A DNA stretch of 64,000 nucleotides from Flavobacterium sp. LC2016-01 (GCF_009711135.1 NZ_WMIC01000003.1:248001-312000); one strand, 5' to 3'; positions 52,378 to 62,422 are shown, numbered from the stretch's first letter. Program-made: numbers and translations. Notes: a model not told the origin generated them from the letters alone.

Positions 52378-53631
52378 ATGAAAGCGAAACTACTTATACT
52401 AGCATTAATCACTATAGGACTTAGCTCTTGTACAGCACAAAGTCAAACTACAGTTTATGCAAAAAACTCAGATATCAGCGATAACTTAGACTTAAGAGCT
52501 GTTGCATCTATGTTTGGAGAATCGGCCAATCTTCAGGATTTTGAAAGAAGGCTAAATGATCCAAAATATCAGATATCAAATCTTGACTTAAACGATGACG
52601 ATCAAGTTGATTATTTACGTGTAATTGAATCTGTAGAAAACAGAACGCACGTTGTAATTATTCAGGCCGTTTTAGATCGCGATGTCTATCAAGATGTTGC
52701 AACAATCGATGTTGAAAGAGACAATTACAATAAAGTAAGTGTACAAGTTGTAGGAAACACTTATTTATATGGTGAAAACTATATTTATGAGCCTGTTTAC
52801 AATGTTGTTCCTGTAATTTACAGCTCATTTTGGGTTACAAATTATAGACCATACTGTTCAACTTGGTACTGGGGATATTACCCAAATTATTACACTGCAT
52901 GGAGACCTTACCCTGTTTACAGATATAGAAATAACGTAAATATTTGCATCAACGCAAACTACAGCTACAACTATGTAAATTACAGAAGAAGCTATAGAGC
53001 GCCTGCTATTTACGAAACAAGACGAACTTATGGTTACGAAAGAATGAGACCGAATTACGGCTTTACAGACAGACACGCTTCTATAAACAACAGATATGAT
53101 TTGGATCAAAGAAGAGTGGCCAGCAGACCTTACAATACACCACAAAACAACAACAATCCGGTAAGATCAAGTGCTGGAAGACCTCAATACGGTGAAAATA
53201 GAGGTTCAGACAGAAATTACAGCAACACAAGCCGTCCTGTCGTAAACAACAGAGAGAATAATACACCTGCGCCATCAAGACCAGATTACAACAGAAATAA
53301 TGCAACTGTTTCTGTTCCTAGAGAAAACTCAGAAAACAGAAATTATGCAGACAGAACATCCTCACAAAACAATGCTCCGTCAAGAAATTATTCTGAAAAC
53401 AGAGGAAACTCAATGAATAGATCAAACAATGAAAGACCTGCTCCTGCAAAACAAGCACAGCCATCAAGAAGCTATTCTGAAAGTAGAGGAAACAGTGAAA
53501 ACAGATCTTACAGTACAAGACCGCAAAGCACACAACGTTCTGAATCTCCGCGTGCAAGCCAAGAATCAAGAAGCAGTGAACCACAAAGAGAAAACGGTTC
53601 AAATTCTAGAGGAGGCGGAAGAAGAGGATAA
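52378..53631 (+). CDS. Tyr/Arg/Ser/Asn-rich lipoprotein
   Basis: 417 residues with lipobox LSSC (Cys at about 18). Residues 30-130 form a small alpha/beta domain (NLDLNDDDQVDYLRVIE). Residues 140-240 are rich in Tyr and Arg (YWGYYPNYYTAWRPYPVYRY). From about 240 the protein is low-complexity with repeated SENRNY, SRSYSESRGN and RPQ units to the end (RGGGRRG). It is very basic and disordered at the C-terminus; it may bind cell-surface polymers. No known family for the tail. Confidence 0.75.
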   Translation: MKAKLLILALITIGLSSCTAQSQTTVYAKNSDISDNLDLRAVASMFGESANLQDFERRLNDPKYQISNLDLNDDDQVDYLRVIESVENRTHVVIIQAVLDRDVYQDVATIDVERDNYNKVSVQVVGNTYLYGENYIYEPVYNVVPVIYSSFWVTNYRPYCSTWYWGYYPNYYTAWRPYPVYRYRNNVNICINANYSYNYVNYRRSYRAPAIYETRRTYGYERMRPNYGFTDRHASINNRYDLDQRRVASRPYNTPQNNNNPVRSSAGRPQYGENRGSDRNYSNTSRPVVNNRENNTPAPSRPDYNRNNATVSVPRENSENRNYADRTSSQNNAPSRNYSENRGNSMNRSNNERPAPAKQAQPSRSYSESRGNSENRSYSTRPQSTQRSESPRASQESRSSEPQRENGSNSRGGGRRG

Positions 53632-53660
53632 TTAAAATATCATAATTTTTATTTAAAATT

Positions 53661-53692
53661 AAAAGCACAATTTGGGGATTGTGCTTTTTTTT
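53661..53692 (+). terminator. Terminator after the Tyr/Arg-rich protein gene
   Basis: AAAAGCACAAT/ATTGTGCTTTT with a 6-nt loop, followed by a run of T. Confidence 0.88.
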
Positions 53693-53733
53693 ATCTTTTT
53701 AATTATAATTGTCTCTAATTTGTTTTAAAACAG

Positions 53734-53741
53734 TAAATTTG
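53734..53741 (+). promoter_or_regulatory. kup promoter -7 motif
   Basis: TAAATTTG matches TAnnTTTG, 24 bp before the ATG at 53766, with TTG 22 bp upstream. Confidence 0.5.
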
Positions 53742-53765
53742 CAACCGTCTTTTATAAAATCAAAC

Positions 53766-55742
53766 ATGAGCGCAGCGCATAAAAACTTACATAGTAAGTT
53801 GTCTATAGGGGGTCTATTGATCACATTAGGAATTATTTATGGAGATATTGGTACTTCTCCATTGTATGTAATGAAAGCCATTCTTGGTGAATATGCGATA
53901 AATTCGGATATTGTTTTAGGGGGGATTTCATGTGTTTTTTGGACGCTTACTCTTCAAACTACAATAAAATATGTACTTATTACATTAAGTGCTGACAATC
54001 ATGGTGAAGGTGGAATTTTTGCTCTTTATGCTTTAGTCAAAAAAACAAAAATTCAATGGCTCATTGTGCCCGCCATTATTGGGGGAAGTGCGCTTTTGGC
54101 CGACGGAATTATTACGCCGCCCATCTCTATTTCATCTGCAGTTGAAGGGATCCGTGCATTCTATCCTACAATGGAAACAAAAACCATTATTTCTATTGTA
54201 ATTGCAATCCTTTTCGTCTTATTTACAATTCAGCAATTTGGAACAAAATTGGTTGGGAAGTTCTTCGCGCCAATGATGTTGATTTGGTTTGCTATGCTTG
54301 GAACTTTAGGAGCTATTCAGATTTTTCATTATCCGGAAGTTATCAAAGCAGTAAATCCATATTATGCTTATCATCTATTATCTATTCATCCTGACGGATT
54401 TTTTGTTCTTGGTTTTGTATTCCTTTGTACAACCGGAGCTGAAGCTTTGTACTCTGATATGGGGCACTGCGGAAGAAAAAATATTCGTATCAGCTGGATT
54501 TTTGTAAAAGCTACTTTAGTATTAAACTATTTTGGTCAAGCAGCTTATTTAACACACCATGAAGGAAGTACTTTACAGCAGTTGGGCGGAGAAAATGGAA
54601 ACCCATTTTACTTGATCATGCCTCACTGGTTTCTTCCATTCGGAATTGTCGTAGCGACTTTAGCAGCCGTAATTGCATCACAAGCATTAATTAGTGGTTC
54701 GTTTACTTTGATTAATGAAGCTATGCGTCTGAATTTCTGGCCAAAAGTAAAAATCAAATATCCAACAGAAGTTAAAGGACAATTATACATTCCGTCTATT
54801 AACTGGTTATTGTTTTTTGGTTGTGTTGGAATCGTACTGCACTTCGAAAAATCAGGAAATATGGAGCATGCTTACGGTCTTGCCATTATTTTATGTATGA
54901 TCATGACCACAATTTTGCTGAATTATTATTTGATCATGAAACGTGTAAAACTGTATTTTATGGTGCCGCTGATCACGATTTACTTATTAATTGAATTCAG
55001 TTTCCTTTTTGCCAATATTACAAAATTTGCCGAAGGAGGTTATGTTACTTTGATCATTGCAATTCTTTTGATTTCAATTATGACGATTTGGTACTTGGCT
55101 AAGAAAATCAACAAAAGCTATACTAAAATCATCAAAATTGACGACTATAAAAAAGTATTAGTAGAACTGAGCAGAGATTTATCGATACCTAAATATGCAA
55201 CGCATTTGGTCTATATGACGAATGCCAATCGTGTTGATGAATTGGAGGAAAAAGTAATTTACTCAATCTTGCAAAAACGTCCAAAAAGAGCCGATATTTA
55301 CTGGTTTGTACACGTAAATATTCTAACTGAGCCTTATAAAACAGAATATAAAGTGACTGAGATTGCCAGAGATGACATTTACAGAATCGATTTTAATTTA
55401 GGCTTTAGAGAACCTACAAAAATCAATTTAATGTTCAGAGAAGTAATTCGTGATATGGTGAAACGCGGAGAAGTAGATATTACCAGCCGTTACGAATCAT
55501 TGAACAAAAACAATATTATTGGTGACTTTAAATTTGTATTGTCTGAGAAGTTCTTATCAAACGACAATGATTTAAGATGGCATGAAAATATTATTATGAA
55601 CTCTTACTTCTTCATCAAAAAACTGAGTTTATCTGAAGAAAGAGCGTTTGGTTTAGACAGCAGTTCAGTTAAAATAGAGAAATTCCCAATGGTGCTTCAC
55701 GCTCCAGAGAATATCGGACTGACCCGAATCATAAAAAATTAA
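53766..55742 (+). CDS. kup: KUP-type potassium uptake protein
   Basis: 658 residues from the ATG at 53766. Family start LGIIYGDIGTSPLYVMKAI, then ADNHGEGGIFALYALVK and GSALLADGIITPPISISSAV. About 12 membrane helices are followed by a cytoplasmic tail of about 200 residues (KPTINLMFREVI). It takes up K+ with H+. The longer frame to 53709 runs over the promoter motif. Single gene, own terminator. Confidence 0.93.
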   Translation: MSAAHKNLHSKLSIGGLLITLGIIYGDIGTSPLYVMKAILGEYAINSDIVLGGISCVFWTLTLQTTIKYVLITLSADNHGEGGIFALYALVKKTKIQWLIVPAIIGGSALLADGIITPPISISSAVEGIRAFYPTMETKTIISIVIAILFVLFTIQQFGTKLVGKFFAPMMLIWFAMLGTLGAIQIFHYPEVIKAVNPYYAYHLLSIHPDGFFVLGFVFLCTTGAEALYSDMGHCGRKNIRISWIFVKATLVLNYFGQAAYLTHHEGSTLQQLGGENGNPFYLIMPHWFLPFGIVVATLAAVIASQALISGSFTLINEAMRLNFWPKVKIKYPTEVKGQLYIPSINWLLFFGCVGIVLHFEKSGNMEHAYGLAIILCMIMTTILLNYYLIMKRVKLYFMVPLITIYLLIEFSFLFANITKFAEGGYVTLIIAILLISIMTIWYLAKKINKSYTKIIKIDDYKKVLVELSRDLSIPKYATHLVYMTNANRVDELEEKVIYSILQKRPKRADIYWFVHVNILTEPYKTEYKVTEIARDDIYRIDFNLGFREPTKINLMFREVIRDMVKRGEVDITSRYESLNKNNIIGDFKFVLSEKFLSNDNDLRWHENIIMNSYFFIKKLSLSEERAFGLDSSSVKIEKFPMVLHAPENIGLTRIIKN

Positions 55743-55764
55743 ACTTTTACAAAATATTTCAAAA

Positions 55765-55802
55765 AAAACACTCTTTTAAACTTTATCAGAGTGTTTTTTT
55801 TC
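55765..55802 (+). terminator. Terminator of kup
   Basis: AAAACACTCT/AGAGTGTTTT with a 13-nt loop and a T run. Confidence 0.88.
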
Positions 55803-55864
55803 TTTTTAAATGAAAGTCAAATCAACAATCAGAATTAAAAATTTAACTTTCAATCAATTAATAG

Positions 55865-55872
55865 TACCTTTG
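55865..55872 (+). promoter_or_regulatory. rsmB-like gene promoter -7 motif
   Basis: TACCTTTG matches TAnnTTTG, 17 bp before the ATG at 55890. Confidence 0.5.
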
Positions 55873-55889
55873 CAACTCAAATTATTAAA

Positions 55890-57104
55890 ATGAGATTACA
55901 CAGAAATTTAGTTTATACTACCATCGATTCTTTAAATGCAATTTTCAATGAAGGAGAATATGCAGATAAAGTGGTAGCCAGAGCCTTAAAAAAAGACAAA
56001 CGTTGGGGAAGTTCTGACAGGAAGTTTGTTGCTGAAACAATATATGAAATTGTTCGTTGGAAACGTCTTTACGCAGAAATTGCGGAAGTAAAAGAACCAT
56101 ACGACAGAGATAATTTATGGAGAATGTTTGCGGTTTGGGCTGTTTTAAGAGGCTATCCAATCCCAGATTGGAGACAATTAGAAGGAACTCCTGAAAGAAA
56201 AATAAAAGGCCGTTTTGACGAGCTTTCAAAAGTGAGAGCTTTAAAAGAATCTATTCCAGACTGGATGGATGAATTAGGCGTGAAAGAGCTAGGCGAAAAA
56301 GTTTGGGCAAAAGAAATCACTGCGCAAAATCAGCCGGCGAAAGTAATTTTAAGAACCAACACGCTTAAAGGAACTAAAGAAAATCTGAGAAATACGTTGA
56401 TGGATTTAAATATTGAAACAGAATATTTAAAAGATCAGCCAGAAGCTTTAGTTTTAAAAGAAAGAGCAAACGTATTTTTGACAGATGCTTTTAAACAAGG
56501 TTTGTTCGAAGTTCAAGATGCCAATTCTCAATTAGTTGCAGGATTTCTTGACGTAAAACCAGGAATGCGTGTTGTTGATACCTGCGCTGGAGCTGGAGGA
56601 AAAACATTGCATATGGCTTCTTTGATGGAAAACAAAGGACAGTTGATTGCAATGGATTTATATGAAAGCAAATTGAAACAATTAAAATTGAGAGCTAAAA
56701 GAAATGGTGCTTTCAACATTGAATACCGTATTATTGACAGCACAAAAGTGATCAAAAAACTGCACGAAAAAGCAGATCGTGTTTTGATTGACGCACCATG
56801 TAGCGGATTGGGAGTTTTAAAAAGAAATCCTGATTCAAAATGGAAATTACAGCCTGAGTTTATCGATAACATTCGTAAAGTTCAGAGCGAAGTTTTAGAA
56901 AACTATTCTAAAATTGTAAAACCAGGCGGAAAATTAGTTTATGCAACTTGTTCTGTTTTACCTTCTGAAAACCAGGAGCAGGTAGAGAAATTTCTAAAAA
57001 CTGAAATCGGACAACAATTTACTTTTATTGAAGACCGAAAAATGCTGGCATCTGAATCTGGTTTTGACGGATTTTATATGGCACTTTTGGAAAGAAAAAA
57101 ATAA
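55890..57104 (+). CDS. RsmB/NOP2-like rRNA cytosine-C5 methyltransferase
   Basis: 404 residues. An NusB-like N-terminal region (1-140) precedes the Rossmann methyltransferase: VVDTCAGAGGKTLHMASLME, LIAMDLYESKLKQLKLRAKR. The two catalytic cysteines are in DAPCSGLGVLKRNPD and ATCSVLPSENQEQ. It methylates C5 of cytosine in 16S rRNA (RsmB makes m5C967 in E. coli). Ends in a hairpin of the AATCCCAAAT type. Confidence 0.88.
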   Translation: MRLHRNLVYTTIDSLNAIFNEGEYADKVVARALKKDKRWGSSDRKFVAETIYEIVRWKRLYAEIAEVKEPYDRDNLWRMFAVWAVLRGYPIPDWRQLEGTPERKIKGRFDELSKVRALKESIPDWMDELGVKELGEKVWAKEITAQNQPAKVILRTNTLKGTKENLRNTLMDLNIETEYLKDQPEALVLKERANVFLTDAFKQGLFEVQDANSQLVAGFLDVKPGMRVVDTCAGAGGKTLHMASLMENKGQLIAMDLYESKLKQLKLRAKRNGAFNIEYRIIDSTKVIKKLHEKADRVLIDAPCSGLGVLKRNPDSKWKLQPEFIDNIRKVQSEVLENYSKIVKPGGKLVYATCSVLPSENQEQVEKFLKTEIGQQFTFIEDRKMLASESGFDGFYMALLERKK

Positions 57105-57138
57105 GATAAATTTCAATTTTTGGAATAATTAAATAGCA

Positions 57139-57188
57139 AAAATCCCAAATCCCAATCGTAGTTATTGGAATTTGGGATTTCTTTTTTT
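57139..57188. terminator. Hairpin terminator of AAATCCCAAAT repeat type
   Basis: AAATCCCAAATCCCAAT and ATTGGAATTTGGGATTTC pair around CGTAGTT, then a T run. Convergent with menE, so it may work on both strands. The same short motif recurs near 62240-62360. Confidence 0.75.
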
Positions 57189-57210
57189 GGAATTTTTCTT
57201 TTTGATTTCT

Positions 57211-58257
57211 TTACTCTATACTGGGTTTTCTAAGCAACTTCCCATTTTCATTTTCTTTGAATTTTGGAACAAAAACAATTTCTTTTGGCTTTTCAAACTT
57301 CCCTAAAACATTAAAAAAATCGGGGGCAAAATCTTGCTTTTCACCTTCAATTACTAAGATTAATTTTTCGCCTAAAAGAGAATCTGGCACTCCTGTTACA
57401 AAAAATCGATTTGGAATTTTTCCCACTAATTTTGCCTCAATCTGTTCAGGAATCAGCTTCACTCCTCCACTATTGATAACATTATCGATTCTTCCTAAAA
57501 AAACAAATTGTTTATCATTGATCAATTCGACCAAATCATTGGTAACAATAGGTTCTTCAGAAATCGACGAAACATAAATTACAAGGCAGCCACGGTCATC
57601 TTTTTCAATTTTTACATTTGGCAAAATCGAAAACGCACTTTCGCCTACTTTTTTAGCGGCAATATGCGTTATGGTTTCGGTCATTCCATAGGTTTCGTAA
57701 ATTTCTCCATTTAGCTTCAATAATTCCGCTTCAAGCGCCGAATCCATTTTCGCACCTCCAATAATTAATTTCTTTACATTTTTGAGTTTATCGAGAGAGT
57801 TCTGAACTTGCAAAGGCACCATCGCAACAAAATCGTATTGTTCTGAATTGAAAGCTAAGGGCTCTGTACTTGGCGCTTTCACATCAATATCAAGTCCTAA
57901 AATTAAACTTCTTACCAGCATCATTTTTCCAGCAATAAATTGCGTCGGCAAACATAGCAAAGCTCTATCTCCCGGCTTTAAACCAAAAAAATCTCCAGTT
58001 GCTAAAGCCGACTGAATCATGGCTTGTTTTTCTAATCTGACTAATTTTGGAAGTCCTGTGGTTCCAGAAGTCGTCATTTCGATATACTCCTTATTATCAA
58101 ACCAATCGAGAAAAAACTCCCCTATAGCACGTTCATAGGCATCACCTTCTTTTATGAAGCTATAACCAACTCGGCATAAATCCTTTGCATTTAAATGATA
58201 TCCGTTGATTTTAAAATAATTATGTACGTTTTTATGTGTCAGCTGTAACATGATCAT
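57211..58257 (-). CDS. menE: o-Succinylbenzoate-CoA ligase (AMP-forming)
   Basis: 348 residues. Adenylation motifs: IEMTTSGTTGLPKLVRL (P-loop, about 58-74), YETYGMTETI (about 188-197) and GRIDNVINSGGVKLIPEQIE. Short compared with usual MenE (about 450), as in many Bacteroidetes menaquinone enzymes. It activates o-succinylbenzoate for menaquinone synthesis. Its ATG overlaps the stop of the CPBP gene (TAATG), so the two are coupled. The C-terminal GKLLRKP keeps the catalytic Lys region. Confidence 0.82.
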   Translation of the reverse strand: MIMLQLTHKNVHNYFKINGYHLNAKDLCRVGYSFIKEGDAYERAIGEFFLDWFDNKEYIEMTTSGTTGLPKLVRLEKQAMIQSALATGDFFGLKPGDRALLCLPTQFIAGKMMLVRSLILGLDIDVKAPSTEPLAFNSEQYDFVAMVPLQVQNSLDKLKNVKKLIIGGAKMDSALEAELLKLNGEIYETYGMTETITHIAAKKVGESAFSILPNVKIEKDDRGCLVIYVSSISEEPIVTNDLVELINDKQFVFLGRIDNVINSGGVKLIPEQIEAKLVGKIPNRFFVTGVPDSLLGEKLILVIEGEKQDFAPDFFNVLGKFEKPKEIVFVPKFKENENGKLLRKPSIE

Positions 58258-59189
58258 TAATTTGAAGTTTCTACAATATTTATTTCACCCGTCAACTTTT
58301 CTTTCCAGTTTGTCCATTTGTATTTTTTGCTGAAGATAAAAAGCAAAATAGGATAAACGACGACAACCGGCAGTATTACATCAAGACCAGCCGAAGGCTC
58401 GGACATATCTTTAAAAATAGAATGCGTCTGAAAAACAGTCCAATCTGAAGTGACCAGCAAAGCGCCAGTCAAATTATTGGCAGCGTGAAAACCCAGGGCC
58501 AGTTCTATTCCTTCATCCATCAGTGTAATGATTCCTAAAAACAGGCCAGTTCCAATATAATAAACCATAATAATATAACCCATTTTTGCCACTTCTGGAT
58601 TAAAAACATGCATTGATCCAAAAACAAGCGAGGTCATCAACAAAGGAAACCATCTGTTTTTAGCCAAATTTGCAAAACCCTGCATTAAATACCCTCTAAA
58701 AATATATTCTTCGGTACTGGTTTGAATAGGAATAAGCAAAGATCCAATTACAACTAAAATTAAAAAAGGAATCAATTTAAAATTCCAGACAAAATTTTCG
58801 GGATCTTTTAAATAAATAGCCCAAAAACTTAAACCTGAAAAAACGGCCCATAATACAAACGAAAACAAGATTCGGTTCCAGTCTACTTTCTTTCTCGATG
58901 TCGTAACAGATAAAAGCGTCTGTTTATGAAGATATTTTACAACGAAATAAACACCCGCAAATGCAAAAACAAAAGAAATCATTACCAGAAACAAAGTAAG
59001 ATTAGGTTCAAATACTCTCAAAACACCGTCATTATCAGTTGGTACTTCTGTTTTATTTTTGAAACTCGAATAAAGAACCGCCAACGAAAGTGGAATCTGA
59101 CCAATAAATGAAGCGATTATAATAATTACTGAACCAATTAGATACAGAAAAAATTTATTATGAGGTTTAATTCCTTGCTCTAAAAACAT
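58257..59189 (-). CDS. CPBP-family intramembrane metalloprotease
   Basis: 310 residues, about seven membrane helices. CPBP (Abi) motifs: STEEYIFRGYLMQGFA (EExxxR, about residue 165), FGSMHVFNPE (second motif with His) and HAANNLTGALL. It is related to Rce1-type prenyl-protein proteases; some bacterial members give bacteriocin self-immunity. Translationally coupled to menE. Its substrate is unknown. Confidence 0.88.
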   Translation of the reverse strand: MFLEQGIKPHNKFFLYLIGSVIIIIASFIGQIPLSLAVLYSSFKNKTEVPTDNDGVLRVFEPNLTLFLVMISFVFAFAGVYFVVKYLHKQTLLSVTTSRKKVDWNRILFSFVLWAVFSGLSFWAIYLKDPENFVWNFKLIPFLILVVIGSLLIPIQTSTEEYIFRGYLMQGFANLAKNRWFPLLMTSLVFGSMHVFNPEVAKMGYIIMVYYIGTGLFLGIITLMDEGIELALGFHAANNLTGALLVTSDWTVFQTHSIFKDMSEPSAGLDVILPVVVVYPILLFIFSKKYKWTNWKEKLTGEINIVETSN

Positions 59190-59234
59190 TTATATATAAT
59201 TTTAAAATGAGAATTCAGTTTACTAAGTAAATAG

Positions 59235-59242
59235 TATTTTTG
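59235..59242 (+). promoter_or_regulatory. arsC-like promoter -7 motif
   Basis: TATTTTTG matches TAnnTTTG, about 60 nt before the ATG at 59303. Confidence 0.45.
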
Positions 59243-59302
59243 GTCCTGCGAAAATACCTATTTTTTTACGTTACCTTCTTACAACATATTAAATATAACA
59301 AA

Positions 59303-59647
59303 ATGATTCAAATTTATCATAATCCGCGCTGCGGAAAATCAAGAAGCTGCCTGGCTTTTATCGATCAGTCGAAAAAAGAATACGAAATTATCCCGTATTT
59401 AACAGACACGCCAAGTTTTACCGAATTAAAAGAACTCCTTACAAAACTGAACTTGAAACCAATTCAATTAGTTCGAATTAAAGAAAATATCTGGACTGAA
59501 AATTATAAAGGAAAAGATCTGAGTGATGACGAAATCATTCAGGCAATGACCGAAAATCCAATTTTAATAGAACGCCCAATCGTCATTAAAGACGGAAAAG
59601 CAATTATCGGCAGAGATCTTGATTTAGTTGCTGATTTCCTTGACTGA
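59303..59647 (+). CDS. ArsC/Spx-family thioredoxin-fold protein
   Basis: 114 residues from the ATG at 59303. IYHNPRCGKSRSCLAF holds the arsenate-reductase Cys (C11 region) and a second Cys five residues on. The fold and the closing IERPIVIKDGKAIIGR are typical of ArsC-like proteins; annotated as glutaredoxin-type arsenate reductase. Whether it acts on arsenate is unproven; no other ars genes are nearby. Confidence 0.85.
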   Translation: MIQIYHNPRCGKSRSCLAFIDQSKKEYEIIPYLTDTPSFTELKELLTKLNLKPIQLVRIKENIWTENYKGKDLSDDEIIQAMTENPILIERPIVIKDGKAIIGRDLDLVADFLD

Positions 59648-59742
59648 TTAAAAAATGATGAATTAACATTTATTTGTGATTTTACCCTTTAAACCTAAAG
59701 CTATATTTAGCGTCTAAAGAGTAAATGAAACCAAAAAATAAA

Positions 59743-62217
59743 ATGAAGAAAATTAAATTTGCTGTACTGCTTGTTCTTTTTTTTACAAGTTTTTACAACT
59801 ACGCACAACAGGCACCTCCTGGTAAAAACAAGGTAAAAGTTACTGGAAAAGTTTTTGAAAAAGTTAGCAAACAACCCCTAGAATACGCTACAATATCGTT
59901 TATACTTCCTAACGACACTAAAGTTGTTGCTGGCGGCATCACCAATCCAAAAGGTGAATTTGAAGTAGCAGTAGCGCCTGGAACTTATGATATAAAAGTT
60001 GAGTTTATTTCGTTTAAATCTACTGAAATCAAAGGAAAAACTATTTCTGGCGATACTAATTTAGGCGTTGTAAATTTATCTGAAGATGCAGCACAATTAA
60101 GTGAAGTTGTAGTTCGCGCTGAAAAATCATCTGTTGAGATCAAATTGGACAAAAAAGTGTACAATGTTGGTCAAGATATGATGGTAAAAGGAGGAACTGT
60201 AAGTGACGTACTTGACAACGTGCCATCAGTTTCTGTTGATACTGAAGGAAATGTAAGTTTAAGAGGAAGCGATAACATCCGTATTTTAATTGACGGAAGA
60301 CCTTCTCAAGCTATTAATATTGCTGAAGCTTTGCGTCAGCTTCCTGCAGATGCTATTGACAAAGTAGAAGTTATTACAAATCCATCTGCACGTTATGATG
60401 CTGAAGGTGGATCTGGAATCATCAATATCATTCTTAAAAAAGGAAAAAACCAAGGTCTTAACGGAACTTTTATTGCTTCGACTGGTATTCCTGAAACTTA
60501 CGGTTTAACTGCGAATCTAAATTACAAAACAGAAAAATTAAACTATTTCACGACTTTAGGATATAACCACAGAACTAATGAAGGAGGCGGTTTAACTAAT
60601 ACATCTTATCTTAATGCCGATGGCACACCAAAAGGCTTCTTAGATGAAGGTCGTGATACAAAAAGAGAATCAGACGGATTTAACGGACGAGCTGGTATCG
60701 AATGGGCACTAAATAAAACCACTTTCTGGACAAACGCCATCAATTACCAAAACAATTCTGGTAATACAACAGATTTGATCAATTACAGTAATTTTGATGC
60801 CAATAATAATCCTACAGGAACATCTTTCCGTTTAAACAATGGAGATACTGGAAGTCAAAACGTTGAATATACTTCGAATTTAATCAAAAATTTCAACGAT
60901 AAAGGTCATAAGCTTACTGCCGATTTATCTATTTCTAGAAATACAGACGACAGCAACAGCATTATTACTGCTTCTCCAAATTTCAACAATACTTTAAACG
61001 ATCAGGTACAAAAACAAGTATTATTTCAAGCCGATTACGTATTGCCGTTAGGAAAAGGAAGTCAGTTTGAGGCAGGATATAAAGGAAGTTTTGGAGACTT
61101 AAACAATGAATATTTTGTCACTGCATATGATCCCGCAACTAACACTTATGTAAAAGATCCTAATTTATCAAACACATTAGAATACAAAGAAAATATCAAC
61201 GCATTTTACACGCAATACGGTTTCAAAGTAAATAAGCTATCTTATTTATTTGGTTTGCGTTGGGAAGATACAGATATTCACGTTAACTTATTAGACAACA
61301 GTGATTTCAATACTAAAAAATACAATAATTTATTTCCAAGTGCATTTATTAGTTATGAAATTTCAGACCAAAGCAACTTAACAGCAAGTTACAGTAAACG
61401 TTTAACTAGACCTAGAGGACGTTTTATGAACCCAGCTGTTAACTACTCAAGTAACGTTAATATTTTTCAAGGAAATCCAGACTTAGATCCATCTTTGACT
61501 GACAAATATGACATTGGTTACATCAAGCGTTGGACCAAATTAACATTTAACACCTCAGCTTATTTTGAGGATACTAAAGATGTTTTCAGCTTTGTAAGAA
61601 CTCCAAACGGAAATGAAGTAAACGGAATTCCAGTTATTTTAAGCCGACCAATCAACTTAGGTCAAGAGCAAAAATTTGGTTTTGAATTTACCTTGAACTA
61701 TACTCCATTCAAAATATGGAGAGTCAACAGTAACTTTAACCTTTACAACGTAAAAACAACTGGAGAAAATACATATATTGATGTAAACGGAAACACTGTA
61801 GTTCAGAACCTTGATAATCAAGCTAACACATGGTTTGCAAGAATCAACTCTAAACTTACGCTTCCGTACAAAATTGACTGGCAATTGAACGCTACTTACA
61901 ATGGCGAGCAAAAAACAGCACAAGGTAAAAACTTAGGCATGTTTGGTATGAATACTGCATTGAGCAAAGACGTACTAAAAGACAAAGCAACAATTGCTTT
62001 CAACATCAGTGATATTTTCAATTCAAGAATCATGAGATCGTACACGTACCTTCAAAATGACGTAACAAAAGAAAGTCAAACTTCATATGGTGAAATGCAG
62101 TTCCGTAAACGTCAATTCAATTTATCGTTTACTTACCGTTTCAACAAACCAAAAGGTGAAAGAGATAAAAATGCACAGCCAAGAAATGATGACGGCGGTG
62201 GAGAATTCCCTGGATAA
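59743..62217 (+). CDS. TonB-dependent receptor (outer-membrane beta-barrel family)
   Basis: 824 residues from the ATG at 59743 (59725 possible). Signal peptide (1-22, NYAQQ), a carboxypeptidase-regulatory-like domain (about 30-125: VTGKVFEKVSKQPLEYATIS), plug domain (VLDNVPSVSVDTEGNVSLRG, VEVITNPSARYDAEGGSGII) and a beta-barrel ending in QFNLSFTYRF. A Lys/Asp/Gly tail (KGERDKNAQPRN, GGGEFPG) follows. No SusD partner is present, so it is not a SusCD pair; the substrate may be a metal complex or peptide. Confidence 0.88.
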   Translation: MKKIKFAVLLVLFFTSFYNYAQQAPPGKNKVKVTGKVFEKVSKQPLEYATISFILPNDTKVVAGGITNPKGEFEVAVAPGTYDIKVEFISFKSTEIKGKTISGDTNLGVVNLSEDAAQLSEVVVRAEKSSVEIKLDKKVYNVGQDMMVKGGTVSDVLDNVPSVSVDTEGNVSLRGSDNIRILIDGRPSQAINIAEALRQLPADAIDKVEVITNPSARYDAEGGSGIINIILKKGKNQGLNGTFIASTGIPETYGLTANLNYKTEKLNYFTTLGYNHRTNEGGGLTNTSYLNADGTPKGFLDEGRDTKRESDGFNGRAGIEWALNKTTFWTNAINYQNNSGNTTDLINYSNFDANNNPTGTSFRLNNGDTGSQNVEYTSNLIKNFNDKGHKLTADLSISRNTDDSNSIITASPNFNNTLNDQVQKQVLFQADYVLPLGKGSQFEAGYKGSFGDLNNEYFVTAYDPATNTYVKDPNLSNTLEYKENINAFYTQYGFKVNKLSYLFGLRWEDTDIHVNLLDNSDFNTKKYNNLFPSAFISYEISDQSNLTASYSKRLTRPRGRFMNPAVNYSSNVNIFQGNPDLDPSLTDKYDIGYIKRWTKLTFNTSAYFEDTKDVFSFVRTPNGNEVNGIPVILSRPINLGQEQKFGFEFTLNYTPFKIWRVNSNFNLYNVKTTGENTYIDVNGNTVVQNLDNQANTWFARINSKLTLPYKIDWQLNATYNGEQKTAQGKNLGMFGMNTALSKDVLKDKATIAFNISDIFNSRIMRSYTYLQNDVTKESQTSYGEMQFRKRQFNLSFTYRFNKPKGERDKNAQPRNDDGGGEFPG

Positions 62218-62229
62218 CACTAGGTAAAT

Positions 62230-62375
62230 TTCAATACTGAAATTCCAAATTCCAATCTAATTGGCATAAATTAAAAAATCCAAATTCCAATTGTAAAAGT
62301 TGGAATTTGGATTTTCTTTTTTGTGTATTTCTAAAATTGAAATTTGGGATTTTCAATATTGGAATTTCTTTTTTT
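62230..62375. repeat. AAATTCCAAT/ATTGGAATTT repeat tract
   Basis: Several alternating copies of AAATTCCAAATTCCAAT and their complements form overlapping hairpins after the receptor gene. The unit also forms the hairpin at 57139-57188. No gene here. Confidence 0.65.
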
Positions 62376-62386
62376 TGACACAAAAA

Positions 62387-62414
62387 AAAAGAACCCATTT
62401 GGGTTCTTTTTTAT
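62387..62414. terminator. Bidirectional terminator
   Basis: AAAAAGAACCCA/TGGGTTCTTTTT around TT, with A and T runs on both sides, between convergent genes. Confidence 0.85.
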
Positions 62415-62422
62415 GAAATCAA

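Noticed and set aside
59743..62217. SusC-type half of a polysaccharide utilisation locus
   Set aside because: No SusD-like gene or glycan enzymes adjoin the receptor, and the next gene is a small membrane protein.
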